Shown here: one piece after another, positions 6,305-10,416 of the stretch
Layout: every line of letters begins with the position of its first letter
Numbering within the stretch: the stretch's first letter is position 1
Notes under the pieces: model-generated
What the model saw: only the letters and a program-made list of their open reading frames with translations
Databases searched by the model: none
Told to the model about the DNA's origin: nothing
From: Clostridia bacterium
Lineage (GTDB): Bacteria > Bacillota > Clostridia > Oscillospirales > CAG-272
Reading direction: 5' to 3'
Assembly (NCBI GenBank): GCA_017556845.1
Contig: JAFYMA010000218.1
Span: 1 to 10,416 of the forward strand
Length of the DNA: 10,416 nt
Translations under genes and position numbers: made by a program

Positions 6305-7219
6305 TTATCTCGGTATTTTGATTATGAGCTGTATTTCGTTTTCAGTCTCCGTTTTTGACTTCTGTATCGGTATACCCGCTTCCTTTACCGTATTTACTGC
6401 TCTGTCCAGCGAATTTAAAAATATCCTTATATCCTTTATGACCATTTTTCTTACGGGCTTTTGCTCCTGAGTCTGCTCATTGTGGCAAAAAAGCTGCTTT
6501 ATGTATTCCTCGCTTTTCTGCACGTTAAGACCGTGCTCTATAATATATCCGAGCACCTTCAGCCTTTGCACAGGATCGCTTATTCGGACGAGTGCTCTTG
6601 CGTGGCGTTCTGTAAGAGAGTTTTTTATTATCAGATCTCTTTCCGGCTCGGTGAGATTCAAGAGCCGTATCTTATTTGCAATATAAGATTGGCTTACGCA
6701 AAGAAAAGACGCCGCCTGCTCCTGCGTTAAAGAAAATTTTTCGCAAAGCGTTGATATTGCACAAGCCTCCTCGAATATATTTAACTGCTCACGGTGCATA
6801 TTTTCCACAAGTGCAAGCTTTGCGGAATCTTCTCTGTCAACATCGATAATAATGCAGGGAACGTATTGCATATTCAACAGTTTTGCGGCTCTGAGACGTC
6901 TTTCACCTGCTATCACCTCGTAAAGACCTCCGAACGGGGTTTCCTCATCGCATATCCGTCTTACCGATATAGGCTGTAATATACCGTATTTTCGTATACT
7001 GTCAGCCAATTTGAGTATTGATTCCTCCGAAAAGCTCTTTCGCGGCTGTGACAGATTCGGACAAAGCCTTTCCGGGTCAAGCAGATGTATCCTGCACGCA
7101 TCGTCCTCACGCTTAAGCTCCTGCTTTTGCCGTTTTATCGCTTCCCACTCCGCCTGCAGCCTTTCCCTTTGCATATTCTTTTTAACTTCCAGCATACTCA
7201 ACAGCTTCATTTTTAACAA
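6305..7219 (-). CDS. noc: ParB-family CTPase/DNA-binding protein, Noc-like
   Basis: A ParB/Spo0J/Noc-family protein of about 304 residues. From the N terminus there is a charged, probably helical region (1-40) and a ParB nuclease-like CTP-binding domain with QPISVR (82-87), GERRLRAAK (105-113) and ENMHREQLN (139-147). A helix-turn-helix follows (about 164-187), then a C-terminal dimerisation domain beginning KDIRIF. The recognition region reads QSYIANKIRLLN and later LTERHARAL. This is the Noc form (Q, K and R at specificity positions) rather than the ParB form (R, T/H, G). Noc proteins bind NBS sites and link the nucleoid to the membrane to block septation over DNA. No ParA gene is adjacent. 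The start is uncertain: TTG 7219 has AAAGG 6 nt upstream (plus 7226-7230), ATG 7210 has poor spacing, and a GTG at 7276 is also open. Confidence 0.87.
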   Translation of the reverse strand: MLKMKLLSMLEVKKNMQRERLQAEWEAIKRQKQELKREDDACRIHLLDPERLCPNLSQPRKSFSEESILKLADSIRKYGILQPISVRRICDEETPFGGLYEVIAGERRLRAAKLLNMQYVPCIIIDVDREDSAKLALVENMHREQLNIFEEACAISTLCEKFSLTQEQAASFLCVSQSYIANKIRLLNLTEPERDLIIKNSLTERHARALVRISDPVQRLKVLGYIIEHGLNVQKSEEYIKQLFCHNEQTQEQKPVRKMVIKDIRIFLNSLDRAVNTVKEAGIPIQKSKTETENEIQLIIKIPR

Positions 7220-7316
7220 ATTAACCCTTTCTTTTGTTGTGTAATGTATTGTAACATTGAATAAATGAAAAAACACTCACATTAGGTCGCAGTTAAAAAT
7301 ATATTTTAAAAACAGT
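7220..7316. promoter_or_regulatory. Divergent intergenic region between noc-like and ydcF-like genes
   Basis: This AT-rich gap must hold promoters for both flanking genes. On the minus strand an extended -10-like TGTTACAAT (7256-7248) overlaps a small inverted repeat AATGT/ACATT (7243-7247 and 7254-7258), a possible operator. On the plus strand TATATT (7300-7305) is a weak -10 candidate only about 11 nt before the ydcF-like ATG. Neither has a convincing -35. Confidence 0.3.
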
Positions 7317-8096
7317 ATGAAAAATAAGATTTTAAACGTTCTATCAATACTTTTTGCCGTTTTTATAATGATAAATTACGGCATATACATAACGATATCC
7401 TTATGCGGCGGAGCAAAAACGTGGAACGTCGCCGTTGCATTTGCGATATTTTTTACAGCACTTACTCCATTGCTTGCACTGATTTTTTTCGCACCTACGG
7501 TACGGAAAAAGCACAAAAAAGCAGTTGACGTCCTTCAGACCGTATACATATGCGGTATGGGAGTTTACGTTTTATCGTTTACGGTATTTTCAATATGGCT
7601 GACAGCGGGAATACCGTACAGCGTTGACGAGCATTACGACAATGTGATCGTATTCGGCGGCGGCATTTACAACGGAAATATAAATCACGATGCACGCTCA
7701 CGGCTTGATACGGCAGGTCAATATCTTAAAAATAATCCCGATTCTATATGTATAGTATCAGGCGGAGTTCCGAGCGGAATGACCGTTTCCGAAGCGGTGG
7801 TAATGAAAAATGCCCTCGTTTCATCAGGGGCAGATCCGTCAAATATTATAATAGAGGGCAAGGCAAAAAACACGTGGGAAAACCTCGAAAATTCTCTTTC
7901 GCTCACAGACTCAGACAGTATTTTGTGCATTTCAAGCGACTACCACGTAAAGCGTATAAGGCTCATGGCGAAGGATCAGGGCTATGACGTCGACGTACTT
8001 GCATCAAGACCTGAATACTCATTTAAAAAGCATTCCAGCTACGTTCGTGAATATATGGCGTATATCAAATACTTTTTAGGAATGAACGATATATAA
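7317..8096 (+). CDS. YdcF/DUF218 family membrane-anchored protein
   Basis: A 259-residue protein with three predicted N-terminal transmembrane helices (about 5-29, 37-60 and 74-97), then a soluble DUF218 (YdcF/SanA/ElyC-like) domain from about 107. The domain pattern is clear: DNVIVFGGG (108-116), RSRLDTA (127-133), VSGG (147-150), SEA (158-160), E180 with KNTWEN (184-189), and SSDYHVKR (206-213). Members include SanA and ElyC, which affect envelope and vancomycin tolerance in E. coli, but the biochemical activity of the family is unsettled, so I name no reaction. The ATG at 7317 is the only early start in frame; there is no recognisable SD before it. It diverges from the noc-like gene and converges on infB, with a strong terminator after it. 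Confidence 0.9.
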   Translation: MKNKILNVLSILFAVFIMINYGIYITISLCGGAKTWNVAVAFAIFFTALTPLLALIFFAPTVRKKHKKAVDVLQTVYICGMGVYVLSFTVFSIWLTAGIPYSVDEHYDNVIVFGGGIYNGNINHDARSRLDTAGQYLKNNPDSICIVSGGVPSGMTVSEAVVMKNALVSSGADPSNIIIEGKAKNTWENLENSLSLTDSDSILCISSDYHVKRIRLMAKDQGYDVDVLASRPEYSFKKHSSYVREYMAYIKYFLGMNDI

Positions 8097-8103
8097 AAAC
8101 GAA

Positions 8104-8144
8104 GATCCGCAGCTTCCTCCGTATGAAGCCGCGGATCATTTTTT
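8104..8144 (+). terminator. Rho-independent terminator between ydcF-like gene and infB, probably bidirectional
   Basis: The outer stem GATCCGC (8104-8110) / GCGGATC (8131-8137) and inner stem GCTTC (8112-8116) / GAAGC (8125-8129) are separated by one A-C mismatch. The loop is 8 nt, followed by ATTTTTT (8138-8144). On the minus strand the hairpin is followed by TTCGTTTTTATA, so it can also end infB transcription. Confidence 0.92.
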
Positions 8145-8164
8145 ACCGTAATTTTATGATAGGG

Positions 8165-10416
8165 TTATCTTTTTACCTCTTCCATTATATACGCTTCCAG
8201 AATATCGTCAACTCTGATGTCGTTGAATTTTTCAAGACCGACACCGCATTCGTATCCCGTAGCTACATCCTTAACGTCATCCTTGAAGCGACGCAAAGAC
8301 GATATCTTATCTTCAAATATGATGATTCCGTCACGCACTACTCTTATCTGAGATGCTCTCGTTATCTTACCGTCCTGAACGTAAGAGCCTGCGATCGTGC
8401 CGACGTTGGGAACGTGGATAGTCTGACGGACCTGAGCGTGACCGAGAACCACTTCCTTATACGTAGGAGCAAGCATGCCCTTCATAGCGGCAGTGACCTC
8501 TTCGATACACTCGTAGATAATTCTGTAAGTGCGGATGTCAACACCCTCACGGTCTGCATAGTCCATCGCCGCCTTGTCGGGACGAACGTTAAAGCCTATG
8601 ATTATAGCGTTTGAAGCTGTTGCAAGCATAACGTCATTTTCACGTATACCGCCTGCTGCAGAGTGGATCACTCTTACCTTTACCTCTTCGTTGGAGAGCT
8701 TAAGAAGCGATGCGGACACAGCCTCTGCCGAGCCTGCAACATCTGCCTTTACGATGATGTTCAATTCCTTTACGTCGTCACCGATATTTGCAAACATTTC
8801 TTCAAGCGATCCACGTGATTTTGCCTTGAATTCCTGTTCCTTTTCCTTTGCTTTACGCTGTTCTGCAAGCTCACGTGCCATCTTTTCATCTTCAACGGCA
8901 TTGAACTCGTCACCCGCGGAGGGAACTGCTGAAAGACCTATGATCTCAACGGGAACTGACGGGCCTGCAACAGACGCCTTTCTTCCCGTAGAATCAGTCA
9001 TAGCTCTTACTCTGCCGACACACGTTCCTGCTATAACTATATCGCCTGCATGAAGCGTACCGTTCTGCACGAGAACCGTTGCAACGGGACCCTTACCCTT
9101 ATCGAGCTTGGACTCGATAATGATACCCTTTGCGTGACGGTTGGGGTTAGCCTTAAGCTCCTTCATTTCCGCAACGAGAAGAACCATTTCAAGCAGGTTG
9201 TCAATACCGCTTCCCGTCAAAGCTGAAACGGGTACAACTATCGTATCGCCGCCCCATTCCTCAGGCATAAGGTCATACTTTGTAAGCTCCTGCTTTACCG
9301 CCTCGGGATTTGCGTGCGGCTTATCCATTTTGTTTATTGCAACTATTATCGAAATACCAGCAGCCTTGGCGTGATTTATCGCCTCTATCGTCTGCGGCAT
9401 TATACCGTCGTCTGCGGCAACAACGAGTATCGCAATATCCGTCGCCTGCGCACCTCTTGCACGCATAGCCGTAAACGCCTCGTGTCCGGGAGTATCAAGG
9501 AACGTTATATCCTTACCGTTTATCGACACTCTGTAAGCACCGATATGCTGGGTGATACCGCCTGCCTCGCCGCTTGTAACGTGTGAATTTCTTATCTTAT
9601 CAAGCAGTGACGTCTTACCGTGGTCAACGTGACCCATTACGCATACGACGGGCGAGCGTTCAATGAGATCCTCGTCCTTATCCTCAGCGTCGGTAAAGAG
9701 CTTTTCTTCGATAGTTACCACTACCTCGCGTGTAACGACAGCGCCCATTTCTTCTGCTACGAGATATGCAGTGTCGAAATCAATAACGTCGTTAACGGTT
9801 ACCATAGCGCCCATACCGATAAGACGCTTTATAAGATCGCCTGCCGTTACCTTAAGTCTCTGAGCAAGCTCCGAAACAACGATCTCGTCGGGAACTGTGA
9901 TATGCAGGGGCTGTTTTTTAGCCTTTTCAAACTGCTCGCGGCGCTTCATTTTTTCCATAGCGTCGCTTTCCTTATTGCGTGACTTGTTGCTCTTGTCGTT
10001 CTGCTTTTTATTTTTGAATTTCTGCTTCTGATTATTGGAATCGGAGTTATATCCCCTGCTTTCAGATGCAAAGTTTTCAAGTCTTTCATCGTATTTTGCA
10101 AGGTCAACGGAAACGGTTCTCGTATCTATGATACGCGTTCCGTTCTTAACTCCGCTTTCAGCCGTATGACTGTCAGATCCGCCGCCTGACGAACGGATAA
10201 TGCCGGCTCTGCTATCCTGCTGGGGCTGCGGCTTTTTCTTGTCGTTCGGCTTCTGCTGAGTCTGAGGCTGATTGGGACGGCTCTGGAATTTATCAAGCTG
10301 AGCCTGACGCTTTTGCTGCTGAGCCTGCTTATTATTTCTGCTCTCGGCATATTTTTTATTTTCGTTTTTGGGCTGATTTTTATTAGCTGCATTATCAGAG
10401 CGTACGTTTTCGGGCC
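8165..10416 (-). CDS. infB: Translation initiation factor IF-2 (5' end beyond right edge)
   Basis: GTPase that brings initiator fMet-tRNA to the 30S subunit and promotes 50S joining. About 750 codons are visible and the frame stays open to the right edge, so the true start is outside. The N-terminal part (10416 to about 9960) is a low-complexity Gln/Asn/Lys-rich linker, interrupted by a conserved-looking TRIIDTRTVSVDLAKY segment (10138-10091). An IF2N domain follows (about 9895-9734). The G domain carries G1 GHVDHGKT (9634-9611), a G2 GITQHIG, G3 DTPGHE (9496-9479) and G4 NKMD (9334-9323). Domains II-IV extend to the stop at 8165-8167. All core motifs are intact. The next gene in that direction is a converging ydcF-like gene, so the usual downstream rbfA is not here. 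Upstream genes cannot be seen. Confidence 0.97.
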   Translation of the reverse strand, partial: PENVRSDNAANKNQPKNENKKYAESRNNKQAQQQKRQAQLDKFQSRPNQPQTQQKPNDKKKPQPQQDSRAGIIRSSGGGSDSHTAESGVKNGTRIIDTRTVSVDLAKYDERLENFASESRGYNSDSNNQKQKFKNKKQNDKSNKSRNKESDAMEKMKRREQFEKAKKQPLHITVPDEIVVSELAQRLKVTAGDLIKRLIGMGAMVTVNDVIDFDTAYLVAEEMGAVVTREVVVTIEEKLFTDAEDKDEDLIERSPVVCVMGHVDHGKTSLLDKIRNSHVTSGEAGGITQHIGAYRVSINGKDITFLDTPGHEAFTAMRARGAQATDIAILVVAADDGIMPQTIEAINHAKAAGISIIVAINKMDKPHANPEAVKQELTKYDLMPEEWGGDTIVVPVSALTGSGIDNLLEMVLLVAEMKELKANPNRHAKGIIIESKLDKGKGPVATVLVQNGTLHAGDIVIAGTCVGRVRAMTDSTGRKASVAGPSVPVEIIGLSAVPSAGDEFNAVEDEKMARELAEQRKAKEKEQEFKAKSRGSLEEMFANIGDDVKELNIIVKADVAGSAEAVSASLLKLSNEEVKVRVIHSAAGGIRENDVMLATASNAIIIGFNVRPDKAAMDYADREGVDIRTYRIIYECIEEVTAAMKGMLAPTYKEVVLGHAQVRQTIHVPNVGTIAGSYVQDGKITRASQIRVVRDGIIIFEDKISSLRRFKDDVKDVATGYECGVGLEKFNDIRVDDILEAYIMEEVKR
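9956..9973 (-). promoter_or_regulatory. Possible internal translation start within infB
   Basis: On the minus strand AAGGA (9973-9969) lies 10 nt before an in-frame ATG (9958-9956) at the junction between the disordered linker and the IF2N domain. It would yield a 597-residue short form with all folded domains. E. coli and B. subtilis infB are both known to give long and short IF-2 from internal starts; use of this one is an inference. Confidence 0.35.

Noticed and set aside
7220..7316. parS or NBS site near the noc-like gene
   Set aside because: The small AATGT/ACATT repeat does not resemble either 14-16 bp consensus palindrome.
8123..9982. Several plus-strand open frames of 77-163 codons opposite infB and its terminator
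   Set aside because: They lie antisense to conserved IF-2 domains, show low-complexity composition, have no SD sequences and match no family.

Overview
The window looks like a chromosomal housekeeping segment from a Bacillota genome, most likely a gut-type Clostridia (Oscillospiraceae/Ruminococcus-like). The basis is consensus sigma-A promoter architecture, clostridial-type IF-2, L19 and Noc sequences, frequent ATA isoleucine codons, moderate GC content, and a two-gene SUF-like Fe-S module. The taxonomic call is an inference from recognised protein features. I saw no phage, transposon, CRISPR or tRNA signal.

Layout. Positions 1-119 (minus) are the 5' end of a lipoprotein gene. Divergent from it, 239-2416 (plus) encodes a Cu(+)-exporting P1B ATPase (CopA). 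Next comes a compact plus-strand cluster at 2514-4531. It encodes a SufC-type ATPase, a single short SufB/SufD-core protein (together a minimal SUF-like SmsCB pair) and a short DtxR-family regulator whose visible metal ligands match the iron-sensing DtxR/IdeR primary site. A hairpin closes this cluster. RNase HI (4569-5006) follows, overlapping by 4 nt a short-chain dehydrogenase gene (5003-5766) broken by a 2-bp TG duplication. A perfect TTGACA-17-TATAAT promoter then drives a structured leader and rplS (L19), which ends in a strong terminator.

The second half has converging and diverging units. A ParB-family gene with Noc-type recognition residues runs on the minus strand (6305-7219) and converges on rplS. 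A membrane-anchored YdcF/DUF218 gene (7317-8096) diverges from it and converges on infB. infB (minus, 8165 to the window edge) lacks its extreme 5' end, and an internal SD plus ATG could give a short IF-2 isoform.

The most coherent functional story is metal and Fe-S homeostasis: copper export beside Fe-S scaffold biogenesis with a built-in, probably Fe(II)-responsive repressor. The most notable oddities are that SmsCB-DtxR cluster, the frameshifted SDR, the orphan Noc-like protein and the candidate L19 autoregulatory leader. I see no clear evidence of a wholly new system; the SmsCB-DtxR cluster comes closest.
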